From contig CAVRAZ010000013.1 in the NCBI GenBank assembly GCA_963719135.1, positions 62,001-126,000 of the forward strand: DNA of 64,000 nucleotides, read 5' to 3'. Source of the DNA: CAVRAZ01 sp963719135 (lineage in GTDB: Bacteria; Pseudomonadota; Gammaproteobacteria; DSM-19610). A program made the position numbers and the translations under genes. Numbering within the stretch: the stretch's first letter is position 1; every line of letters begins with the position of its first letter. The notes under the pieces are model-generated. The model had not been told where the DNA came from. It searched no databases and saw nothing but the letters and a program-made list of their open reading frames with translations. Shown here in pieces: positions 25,987-33,882 of the stretch.

Positions 25987-27835
25987 ATGAACCAATATCC
26001 CGCCTGGAAATACATACTGGTAGTTCTCGTCGTCCTCGTCGGCGCGTTGTACTCATTGCCCAACCTTTACGGCGAGGATCCGGCGGTTCAGCTTTCCTGG
26101 TCGGCGAAGGATCTGACCGACGAAATTGCGCGCGGCCGCGTCGAGACGGAATTGAGCAAGGCCGGCTTCAAGCCCAAGGCGGTCGAAGCGACGGAGGGCC
26201 GGTTGCTGGTGCGATTCGACAACGTGAATGACCAGTTGGCGGCGGCTGACGTTCTGAAAGACAAGCTGGCCGACGACTTCGTGGTTGCGCTGAATCTTGC
26301 GGCGACCACACCCGCCTGGCTGCATGCGATCAACGCGCTGCCCATGTATCTCGGTCTTGACTTGCGCGGCGGCGTGCATTTTCTGATGGAAGTCGACATG
26401 GACGCGGCCGTGGAGAAGGCGCTGGAGCGTTACGAATCGGACGTGCGCGACCTGTTGCGCGAGAAGAAGATCCGCTACTTGAGCGTGCGTGCCGCCGGCG
26501 GGCAGGTCAAGGTGAAATTCCGCGACGCGGACGATCTGAAGCAGGGCAGCGATGTCATTCGCAAGGCGCTGCCGGATCTGCAACTGTCCGAGGCGGCCGG
26601 GGAGAGCACGCTGTCGTTGTCGCTGAGCGAAAACGAACAGCGGGAAATCCGCAAGTTCGCCCTGCAGCAGAATATCACCACCTTACGCAACCGCATCAAC
26701 GAACTGGGTGTCGCCGAACCGATCATCCAGCAACAGGGCGAGCGCCGGATCGTGGTGCAGTTGCCCGGCGTCCAGGACACCGCAGAAGCCAAGCGGATAC
26801 TCGGTGCGACGGCCACTCTGGAGTATCGCTCCGTCGATACCGAACACGACATCGAAGGTGCGTTGGCGGGCAAGGTGCCGGCCGGGTCCAGGCTCTACCA
26901 CGCACGCGACGGTCATGACGTGCTGTTGAAGAACCAGGTCATTGTGACCGGTGACCAGATCATCAACGCCCGTTCCGGTTTCGATCAGCGGTCCGGCAGC
27001 CCGGAAGTCTCGGTGACGCTCGACAGCAAGGGCGCGCGCAAAATGCTGGCTTACACCAAGGAAAACGTAGGCAAGCCGATGGCCGTGGTGTTCATCGAGA
27101 ACAAGTCGCTGACGCGAACCGTCGACGGCAAACCGCAGGTCACCAACAAGAAGGTCGAGGAAGTCATCAGCGTCGCCACGATTCGCGACGTGTTCGGGAA
27201 GAACTTCCAGACCACCGGACTCGACAGCCCGCAGGAAGCGCATGAACTGGCGCTGTTGCTGCGGTCGGGCGCGCTGGCGGCGCCGATTCGCATTATCGAG
27301 GAACGCACCGTCGGTCCCAGCCTGGGCAAGGACAACATAGACCAGGGCTTCCGCTCCGTGGTGATCGGCTTCGTCCTGGTGCTCGCGTTCATGGCCGTCT
27401 ACTACAAGGTGTTCGGGCTGGTGGCCAACCTGGCGCTGGGCATGAACGTGGTCCTGATCGTGGCGCTGCTGTCGATGCTGCAGGCCACGCTGACCATGCC
27501 GGGTATCGCCGGTATCGTGCTGACCATCGGCATGGCGGTGGACGCCAACGTGCTCATTTTCGAACGTATCCGTGAAGAGCTGCGCAACGGCAACACGCCG
27601 CAGGCCAGCATACACGCGGGCTACGAAAAAGCCTTTTCGACCATCGCCGACGCCAACATCACCACGCTCATCGCGGCCGTGGTGCTGTTCGCATTCGGTA
27701 CGCGGGCCGATCAAGGGCTTCGCGGTGACGTTGTCGCTGGGCATCGCCACGTCCATGTTCACGGCAATTATGGGCACGCGTGCCGTCATCAATTTGGTCT
27801 ACGGCGGGCGGAAGCTCAAGAGTCTGCCGGTCTAG
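25987..27835 (+). CDS. secD: SecD, protein translocase subunit, frameshifted near its 3' end
   Basis: SecD is the RND-like membrane subunit that uses the proton motive force to finish export. An N-terminal helix, periplasmic P1 domain (LGLDLRGGVHFLMEVDM) and a helical domain (DNIDQGFRSVVIGFVLVL, AGIVLTIGMAVDANVLIFER) are readable in one frame. The last segment (GPIKGFAVTLSLGIATSMFT to GGRKLKSLPV) is in another. The frames meet at FGT/GPIKGF near 27701-27705, and removing one base from CGCGG restores the protein at about 615 residues. The span is one base over a multiple of three. secF, which normally follows, is absent; the next gene is on the other strand 32 bases on. Confidence 0.92.
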
Positions 27836-27867
27836 CCGGCGGCGCGACGGCGCGCGGGGGATGCGCC

Positions 27868-28206
27868 TCAGCGCGCCTTGCGCACTTCGTCCAGAGGGTC
27901 CGTTTCGTCGGGGCTGGTTTGCAGCGCCGTGCACAGCGCGCTGGTTTGTCCCTGGCAGTTGTCCTGGTCTGTGCCCCGAATCGTGACCGCCGCCCAGGCC
28001 GCGGCAATGGACCAGAGCAATGCGCCGAGTCCGACCATCTCCCAGCTCGTGCCCATCAATCGCGCCGGTCCACCCAGGGGTGCGTAGACCAGAGCGACCA
28101 TCGCGGCGATCCAGAACACGGCAATCGGTGCGGCGCAACAGCCGGCACAGCCGTACTTGCATACCGCGAGGGGCGGGGACAACAAAATCATCAGCACGCG
28201 TTTCAT
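27868..28206 (-). CDS. Small Cys-rich membrane protein of unknown function
   Basis: A 112-residue protein. The N-terminus MKRVLMILLSPPLAVCKYGC is followed by AGCCAAPIAVFWIAAMVALV, giving four Cys in 10 residues (CKYGCAGCC) beside a hydrophobic helix. A second helix is near VGLGALLWSIAAAWAAVTI. A polar tail has two further Cys. The short Cys cluster at the membrane suggests lipidation or metal binding but matches no motif I can name; the family occurs, as far as I recall, as small hypothetical proteins in gammaproteobacteria. It is convergent with secD. Confidence 0.7.
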   Translation of the reverse strand: MKRVLMILLSPPLAVCKYGCAGCCAAPIAVFWIAAMVALVYAPLGGPARLMGTSWEMVGLGALLWSIAAAWAAVTIRGTDQDNCQGQTSALCTALQTSPDETDPLDEVRKAR

Positions 28207-28297
28207 CTGGAACGTATCTGCCGGCCTTTATGCCTTGTTTGGCTGAGATATATCACACTTGGATAGGTCGCGAAAGAGCGTGCTCGTGCGGCGTCGA

Positions 28298-28528
28298 TCA
28301 ACCCCGCCCGTCTTTCGCGGTGTAAGCCCTCGAAAACGGCAGCACGCGCGGTGACTTGTCGAGGGACTGTGTGTCTGCGGGGAGGCGTGCTGCGCCGCGC
28401 ACCCGGCGGGCTCTGGGCGTTTCCGCGCACTCGGGTTCGTACTCCGGGTTGCCCGTGTCGGCGGCCGCGTCCATGCCCCGCAGCACGTCTCGAATGATCA
28501 TCTCGAGTGCTTTGTCTCTGAATTTCAT
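28298..28528 (-). CDS. Possible small protein, unknown
   Basis: A 76-residue frame starting MKFRDKALEMIIRDVLRGMD, an amphipathic helix, then a charged, low-complexity tail. AAGG lies about seven bases before the ATG. Nothing in it is recognisable and the region is GC-rich, so chance is a serious alternative. It precedes the Cys-rich membrane protein gene on the same strand. Confidence 0.3.
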   Translation of the reverse strand: MKFRDKALEMIIRDVLRGMDAAADTGNPEYEPECAETPRARRVRGAARLPADTQSLDKSPRVLPFSRAYTAKDGRG

Positions 28529-28787
28529 TGAATGCCTTGTTCCCCGGTTTTGCGTTGTTTTCAGTTGTCGCGGAGCCGGCATCCGCGGAACAGGTGCTGG
28601 ACGTAACGGCGTTGGAAAAGTGATCTTGAGGCGCCTTGCACAGGGCGGCAGGCCGTCGAAACGCGTTCTGTGAATGGGGTCAAGAGCGGCTGAAACGACG
28701 GTCAAGTTTTCCGCCGGCGCGGCTTGCGGCGTGCGAGCGGGATCAATCGTCCGGTATGCCGGGATTGCGATGGTGCGTGATGGTTCT

Positions 28788-29083
28788 CTAACCGCTAAGG
28801 GCGCAAAGGAAAGCCCTCTCTTAACCACAAAGTGCACAAAGTACACGAGGAAAACCGTTGCTTGTCGCCTTTGCACTGACGCTTGGTCGGCATGACTGAC
28901 TCGGTCACATTTGAAACTCTGGTCTTGGTCTGCGGTACCATGCGTTACCGGCGGTGTCCGAGGATAGACCCGGACCTCGTGGGCTTCAGTCGGGCCTCGA
29001 CGTGGTTAACAATTGGAACTCTTCGTGTGCTTTGTGTACTTTGTGGTTGACAGCGGGTTTCCTTTGAGTCCTTAGCGGTTAAG
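28788..29083. repeat. Inverted-arm repeat element 5
   Basis: The left arm (about 28788-28852) reads CTAACCGCTAAGGGCGCAAA followed by TTAACCACAAAGTGCACAAA and GTACACGAGG. The right arm (about 29021-29083) reads CTTCGTGTGCTTTGTGTACT, TTGTGGTTGACAG and CCTTAGCGGTTAAGG, its reverse complement with scattered changes. Both arms carry two blocks, as in elements 1 and 4. It lies just downstream of the suhB stop. The stretch 28529-28787 before it holds nothing I can name. Confidence 0.82.
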
Positions 29084-29108
29084 GCAGTCCATCCGATTCG
29101 AGAAGATC

Positions 29109-29906
29109 TCAGTGCTCCAGCGGACCAGTCGCGAACGGGTGGATTTCGCGGAGCATGGCCGCGAGCAGTTTGGGTGTCGCGGCGACGACGTTGCCGGTCC
29201 GCAGAAAGTCGTGGCCGCCGCCCAGATCGCTGATCAGACCGCCCGCTTCCTGGATCAGCAGCACACCGGCTGCCATGTCCCAGCTATTGAGGCCCAGTTC
29301 CCAGAAGCCGTCGATGCGGCCGGCCGCGACATAGGCCAGGTCGAGCGCCGCGGAACCCGGCCGGCGGATGCCCGCCGTGTCTTTCATCAGTGCCCTGAAC
29401 ATACCGAGGTAGGCGTCCAGGTGCTGCTGGTCCTTGTAGGGGAATCCGGTGCCCAGGAGCGCGCCGAGGAGCTGGGTCTGCTTGCTGACGCGGATGCGGC
29501 GTTCGTTGAGCAGCGCGCCCGCGCCGCGGCTCGCCGTGAACAGCTCCTGGCGCAGCGGATCGTACACGACCGCCTGTTCCAGCCGGCCGCGATGCTGCAA
29601 CGCGACCGAAACGGAAAACTGCGGAAAACCGTGCAGGAAATTGGTGGTGCCGTCCAGCGGATCGACGATCCACTGATACTCGCTGTCGCCGCTGCTGCCG
29701 CTTTCTTCGGCCAGAATCGCATGGTGCGGGTAGGCCTTGCGAATCACGTCGATGATTTCGCGCTCGGCCTGGCGGTCGACTTCGGTCACGAAGTCATTGC
29801 GTTCCTTGGCGACGATCGACAGTCGGTCGACGCGGTCACAGTAACGAACGATCAGGTTGCCGGCGGTGCGCGCCGCGCGCACCGCGATGTTGAGCATGGG
29901 ATGCAT
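29109..29906 (-). CDS. suhB: Inositol monophosphatase family protein (SuhB-like)
   Basis: A 265-residue protein with the metal-dependent phosphatase signatures: AILAEESGSSG (Glu), WIVDPLDGTTNFLHGFPQFS (Asp-Pro-Leu-Asp-Gly) and C-terminal LNSWDMAAGVLLIQEAGG. In enterobacteria SuhB both hydrolyses inositol-1-phosphate and helps rRNA antitermination with Nus factors. Length and motifs are complete. No partner genes flank it, so the physiological role here cannot be narrowed. Confidence 0.94.
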   Translation of the reverse strand: MHPMLNIAVRAARTAGNLIVRYCDRVDRLSIVAKERNDFVTEVDRQAEREIIDVIRKAYPHHAILAEESGSSGDSEYQWIVDPLDGTTNFLHGFPQFSVSVALQHRGRLEQAVVYDPLRQELFTASRGAGALLNERRIRVSKQTQLLGALLGTGFPYKDQQHLDAYLGMFRALMKDTAGIRRPGSAALDLAYVAAGRIDGFWELGLNSWDMAAGVLLIQEAGGLISDLGGGHDFLRTGNVVAATPKLLAAMLREIHPFATGPLEH

Positions 29907-30026
29907 GGAGTCAGAGCCCGGTCGTTTGCATTGTCGGCGGTTCCGGCCGGCCGACTTGAAAAACCGGCATTGTAACGCGAGCCGGGGGTGCCGAACAGCG
30001 CACGTGCCGCACCTCGTGCGCGGCGG

Positions 30027-30380
30027 TCAGTGCGTGTCCTGCTGGTACTGCTGTTGCAGCCGGCGCTTTTCCTCGGGCGACAACTGTTCGTAACGATCGC
30101 GCTGCTTGTTCAACTCGAGGCGCTGTTCCGGGGGGAGGGAAAGGTAACGCTGCGCGCCCTCGCGAATCCGTTTCTGCCGTTCCGTGTCGTAGTCGTTCCA
30201 CTGGATGCGGTATTCCTGCAGCGCCTTCTGTTCGTCGGGTGAAAGTGACTGCCAGGGAATATCACCGCGTGCCAGCAGGTACATTCGCTGGGCATCCAGG
30301 CCCATGACCGGTGTGGCGGACAACGCGGTGCAGCAGGCTGTGACGACAATCAGCGCAACGCGTTCTAGGTTCAGAACCAT
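30027..30380 (-). CDS. DUF3106 family exported protein
   Basis: A 117-residue protein with a signal peptide (VALIVVTACCTALSATPVMG) and a charged mature part typical of DUF3106. It repeats W..LSPDEQKALQEYRIQW, YLSLPPEQRLELNKQRDRYE and QLSPEEKRRLQQQYQ. Likely a helical periplasmic protein of unknown function. It is the third gene of an ECF sigma/anti-sigma operon, starting three bases after the anti-sigma stop. Confidence 0.82.
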   Translation of the reverse strand: MVLNLERVALIVVTACCTALSATPVMGLDAQRMYLLARGDIPWQSLSPDEQKALQEYRIQWNDYDTERQKRIREGAQRYLSLPPEQRLELNKQRDRYEQLSPEEKRRLQQQYQQDTH

Positions 30381-30383
30381 GTT

Positions 30384-30854
30384 TCAACTCGCATGATCAA
30401 CTGAATGACTGGACTCGCCCGCATTGTCATGGTGGTCGGCCAGCCACAGGTAGAAATCGATATTCTCATACAAATCCGGCGGCTCGGCCACCGCCTGTCT
30501 GGCTTGTGAACCGCCCGGCGTCCGCGCATGCGGCGGCATCAGCACAACCGCAAGGACGAATACAGCGGCGAGCGATGCGGCGACCGCCAGCGGTCCTGCG
30601 GTCACGCGGTGAGGGCGGCGCGTTCCGCCTTTGCTTAACGCCTCTCTGCGAATACCGGCCAGCCTGGCGTCGAGCGGCGGGTGCGCGGCATCGAGAAGCC
30701 GGGTTATCCACGTCCAGTCACCGAGCCGGCGGCAGGTAGCGCAGTCCATAAGGTGCCGTCGCAGCGTGTCTGCGAGGCCGGGCTGGTCGTCGAGAAGACC
30801 CGCACGCAACTTGTCGACGAGATCGATATCCGGGTGTTTGATGTTGCTATTCAT
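30384..30854 (-). CDS. Predicted anti-sigma factor with zinc-binding HxxxCxxC motif
   Basis: A 156-residue protein. An N-terminal cytoplasmic domain contains HLMDCATCRRL, the HxxxCxxC arrangement of zinc-containing anti-sigma domains. It is followed by a single membrane helix at about 84-103 (GPLAVAASLAAVFVLAVVLM) and a short periplasmic tail. I chose the ATG at 30854 because it overlaps the sigma gene stop (ATGAATAG); a longer frame from 30920 would run deep into the sigma gene. The pairing with an ECF sigma gene upstream supports an anti-sigma role. Confidence 0.78.
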   Translation of the reverse strand: MNSNIKHPDIDLVDKLRAGLLDDQPGLADTLRRHLMDCATCRRLGDWTWITRLLDAAHPPLDARLAGIRREALSKGGTRRPHRVTAGPLAVAASLAAVFVLAVVLMPPHARTPGGSQARQAVAEPPDLYENIDFYLWLADHHDNAGESSHSVDHAS

Positions 30855-31488
30855 GTTCCCATACCTCGGCCAATAATTCGCGCAGACCGCGCATCGCCCG
30901 AAAATGGTGTTGTTTGACACTGTTCTCCGAACAGCCCAGCACGCTGGCGGTTTCCCTGATGCTCAGACCCTTCTGCTCACGCAGCACGAACACCTGGCGC
31001 TGGCGCCAGGGCAGCGACTGCATCGCACTGTCGATCCGGCGACCCAGGTCGGCGCTGTGCAAGGCGGTTTCGGGCGCGCTGAAGTGATCGTCGCGGGGTT
31101 CTCCGTCGGGCAGTTCGGCCTCGGCCACCGTGTCAGGCTCGTCAGCGTGGCCCAGTCCGGTCAAGGACAGCAGCTTGAGTTTGCCCTGTTCGAACATGCG
31201 CCGCCGGCGCTGGTCGTTGATCTTGCTGTTCAGCACCGTGCGGAAGAGTGCGGGCCACTGGTCGGCAGGCCGGTCGCGGTAGTACTCGACCAGTTTCAGC
31301 ATGGCCTCCTGCACCACGTCAAGCGCAAGCTCGCCGTCCCAGAGCGCGCCCAGGGCGATGTGAAAGGCGCGGTCCGCGGATTCCTCGAGAAATGAATCCA
31401 GAGCGCTTCGGCTGTCGTCGGCTGTCCGCAAGACTTTGTCTAGTGTGGTGCTCAACCCCTGAATGCTCATGGTGGCCTGATCGATCAT
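30847..31488 (-). CDS. ECF-type RNA polymerase sigma factor
   Basis: A 213-residue sigma-70 family protein. Region 2 is at about 35-100 (GELALDVVQEAMLKLVEYYR, WPALFRTVLNSKINDQRRRR), with a variable linker. Region 4 is at about 145-205 (MQSLPWRQRQVFVLREQKG, SIRETASVLGCSENSVKQHH). The downstream overlapping gene encodes its likely membrane anti-sigma, and DUF3106 is probably a co-regulated target. The start is uncertain: a TATACT stretch sits just before the ATG at 31488, and ATG 31470 is also possible. The stimulus is unknown. Confidence 0.88.
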   Translation of the reverse strand: MIDQATMSIQGLSTTLDKVLRTADDSRSALDSFLEESADRAFHIALGALWDGELALDVVQEAMLKLVEYYRDRPADQWPALFRTVLNSKINDQRRRRMFEQGKLKLLSLTGLGHADEPDTVAEAELPDGEPRDDHFSAPETALHSADLGRRIDSAMQSLPWRQRQVFVLREQKGLSIRETASVLGCSENSVKQHHFRAMRGLRELLAEVWEHE

Positions 31489-31840
31489 GAAAGTATACCC
31501 GGTCGGTGGATCTTGCCGTCAGTCCTGCCCTGACCGGCGCCGGTCGCGTGCCGATTCTCGCGCTGCCGGCCGTGCCGGGCAAGGCGCGCGTCGTCACGGC
31601 GCCAACAGGCGCGGCATGTGTGACCGGTGTTGCCATACCGGTCGCGGTCGTTCGGATGGCAGCCGGAACGGACGGGGCGCCGCCGTTGCGGTCGCGCGAA
31701 AGGCTTTCTGCGCGGGCGGCAGGTACAGGCAGCCCGCTGTCCGGGGTAGGAAATGCCAGAGATTGCATTGAGTTGAATGGTTTCATACGGAGGAGCGTCC
31801 GCCGGTGCCGATTCTCTCTAACGCGGCAGGGGGAGCGGGG
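31489..31840. other. No supported gene between the ECF sigma gene and psd
   Basis: About 350 bases, GC-rich, with open frames on both strands that are low-complexity Ala/Arg/Pro and lack good ribosome sites. The promoter of the sigma operon is expected here (TATACT near 31490 on the minus strand). I see no repeat or terminator. Confidence 0.5.
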
Positions 31841-32725
31841 TTAACCGGGCGAGCGGCGGCCGATTCGTCGTCCCGTTTGCAGGCGCCGGCCGGGGCCAAG
31901 CGACGCGTCCCAGACGATGCGGTCTTTTTCGAACAGCAGGATGACCGTCGAACCCATGTTGAAGCGGCCGATTTCGTCGCCGCGTTCGAAGCGCGGCGCG
32001 TCGGCAGCGAACGCCTTGCGCTCGATCCGACGACGGTGCGGTGGCGTCACCAGTCCGTCCCAGACCGTCTCGATCGCCGCGACGAAGACGGCACCGACCA
32101 GGATGACAGCCATGGCGCCGTGCGGTGTGTCGAACACCGCGAGCAGGCGTTCGTTGCGCGCAAACAGGTCGGGGATCACCCGCGTCGTGTGCGGTGCCAC
32201 GCTGAACAGGCGGCCCGGAACGTAGAGCGTTTCGCGCAGGATGCCTGCGCAGGGCAGGTGGACGCGGTGGTAGTCGCGCGGCGACAGATATAGGGTGGCG
32301 AAGTGTCCGCCTGAGAATTTGTCGGCCAAGGCGGTGTCGCCGCCCAGCAGTGCATCGAGCCGATAGCGCAGTCCCTTGGCCTGCAACAAGGTATCGTTTT
32401 CGATTCGGCCGCACTGGCTGACGCAGCCGTCGGCCGGGCTGACGACGTCATTTTCGTCGCCTTCGATGGGGCGGGCGCCGGGCGCGAGTGCGCGGGTGAA
32501 GAAGGCGTTGAAGTGTGCGAAGTCCTGGGGCCGGGTGCCGGCGGCTTCCTGCAGGTTCACCTTGTACCGCCGGGTGAACCAGCGGATGAAAGTATTTTTG
32601 AACCATACGGCGCGACAGCGGGTGACCGTGAACATCAGACGCGACAGGGCGTGGTGCGGCAGCAGGTACAGCGGCAGGGATTTCAGCAGGTCGGCGCCGC
32701 TGAAATTCCGGTCGCCGACGGTCAC
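31841..32725 (-). CDS. psd: Psd, phosphatidylserine decarboxylase
   Basis: A 294-residue proenzyme of the archetypal Psd type that makes phosphatidylethanolamine at the inner membrane. Family landmarks are FFTRALAPGARPI, VSPADGCVSQCG, YLSPRDYHRVHLPCAG, and the self-cleavage site in RFNMGSTVILLF. There Ser259 would become the pyruvoyl group (MGST here, LGST being usual). The start is GTG at 32725, overlapping the stop of the PCu(A)C gene (GTGA). Psd is thus the last gene of a three-gene operon with two copper/respiratory-maturation genes. Confidence 0.95.
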   Translation of the reverse strand: MTVGDRNFSGADLLKSLPLYLLPHHALSRLMFTVTRCRAVWFKNTFIRWFTRRYKVNLQEAAGTRPQDFAHFNAFFTRALAPGARPIEGDENDVVSPADGCVSQCGRIENDTLLQAKGLRYRLDALLGGDTALADKFSGGHFATLYLSPRDYHRVHLPCAGILRETLYVPGRLFSVAPHTTRVIPDLFARNERLLAVFDTPHGAMAVILVGAVFVAAIETVWDGLVTPPHRRRIERKAFAADAPRFERGDEIGRFNMGSTVILLFEKDRIVWDASLGPGRRLQTGRRIGRRSPG

Positions 32726-33168
32726 GGCGTCTCGGCGCGTTGCACCGGCGCATCGACCTGGAGCATTTCGCCGGTTTCGAAATGCAGGACGAAGCCGGCG
32801 GAATCGCCGCTGAGCAGACGCTCGTCCGGCGCCGGAATCATGAGGTGAAAACTGTCCGGCTCGCGGCGCAGACTGCCGCGCGCGGGAATCACGACGCGTT
32901 CTTCGTGCATCATGCGGGCGCCGCCGTAATCGGCCGCGCTCCGGTGCAGCATGACGTGATCGAAGCGATCCCTGTCGGCGGAAACCGGCGCCCGGTCTTG
33001 GTCGCCCCGGTCATGAATGGTCATGTAAGCGGCGAACCTGGTCGCGCCGGGCGGCGCCTCGCGTGACCAGGCGCCGGTAGCGACGAGCATCGGTGCGTCT
33101 GCCCGCGTGGCGCCGGCAACTGCCAGACTGACGACAAGAACGAGCGATCGGGATATTGCGCGGGTCAT
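32722..33168 (-). CDS. PCu(A)C-family copper chaperone
   Basis: A 148-residue exported protein with a signal peptide (ISRSLVLVVSLAVAGATRADA). The mature domain contains FDHVMLHRSA, ARMMHEERVVIPARGSL and DSFHLMIPAPDERLL, matching the His/Met copper-binding pattern of PCu(A)C proteins (H..M...H.M). Such periplasmic chaperones deliver Cu(I) to the CuA site of cytochrome oxidase, often with Sco. Its gene overlaps the SCO1-like gene upstream (ATGA) and psd downstream (GTGA), supporting one translationally coupled unit. Confidence 0.9.
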   Translation of the reverse strand: MTRAISRSLVLVVSLAVAGATRADAPMLVATGAWSREAPPGATRFAAYMTIHDRGDQDRAPVSADRDRFDHVMLHRSAADYGGARMMHEERVVIPARGSLRREPDSFHLMIPAPDERLLSGDSAGFVLHFETGEMLQVDAPVQRAETP

Positions 33169-33783
33169 CGGCTGACGGCCTCGTAATAGCGTCGAATGGC
33201 CGGAATATCCGCCGCCATGGCCTCGGCGTGCTGGGGCGGACCGAAAAGCGCGCGCAGACTTCCGTCCGGATCGAACAGCGGCACAGACGCACTGTGGGCA
33301 ACCAGGTAGCCGCCCGACGCGTCGTCCGGGACTCGCGCAAACAGTATTCCCGCCTGGCTGGCCAGCGCTTCGATCTGGACCGGGGCGCCGGTCACGCCGA
33401 GAATGTCCGGGCAGAAACAGGTGACGTATCCGGTCAGTTGCTCGGGCGTGTCGCGCGCCGGGTCGACACTGATGAACAGGACGCGCGGCAGCGCGTCCTG
33501 CGGCAAATTGTAGCGCATTTTTTTGCCGGTTGATGCGAGCGTCTGCAAGGTGGTCGGACAGAACGTCCGGACAGCGGGTATAGCCGAGAAACAGCGGGTT
33601 CAACCCCCGCGCAGGCTTTGCCGGTTGAACGGCCGGCCCCGATGATCGACGAGCGAAAATGCGGCCACGGGGCTGGCGCCGGTGCGCGGCGTCGCCTGCT
33701 TCAGCACGGGCGGGGACACGGCGTGCGCGAAAAAGAAGCAGGCGGCGAGCGCCGCGAGCTGGATACCCAGTATAATCCCTCAT
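33165..33783 (-). CDS. SCO1/SenC-family copper chaperone, frame broken by three apparent indels
   Basis: Reassembled from three frames. An N-terminal signal/membrane segment (IILGIQLAALAACFFF) follows the ATG at 33783. Next is FSLVDHRGRPFNRQSLRG, then FLGYTRCPDV joined to CPTTLQTLASTGKKMRY, which restores the Sco copper motif CPDVCP. VLFISVDPARDTPEQLTGY and a conserved His in YLVAHSASVPLFDPDG follow. Needed edits are one base fewer in the CCC at 33777-33779, one base more near 33598-33601 (turning an apparent TGA into Trp), and one fewer near 33562-33563. The product would be a thioredoxin-fold copper chaperone of about 205 residues for cytochrome oxidase assembly. Confidence 0.78.
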
Positions 33784-33882
33784 ATCACTGCGGCGGACGC
33801 CCGATCGACTCGTGTTCATGGCCGCGTATTATTCCATTGAATGTATTGACTGGATAGTCGCGACCGGCGGCGAGGTGGACGA

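Noticed and set aside
31506..31844. 112-codon frame between the ECF sigma gene and psd
   Set aside because: Ala/Arg/Pro-rich, no ribosome site, equally long frame on the other strand; not distinguishable from chance.
31805..32293. Plus-strand frame behind an ACGGAGGAG word
   Set aside because: Antisense to psd; the ribosome-like word is not followed by a start codon at usable distance with meaningful protein.
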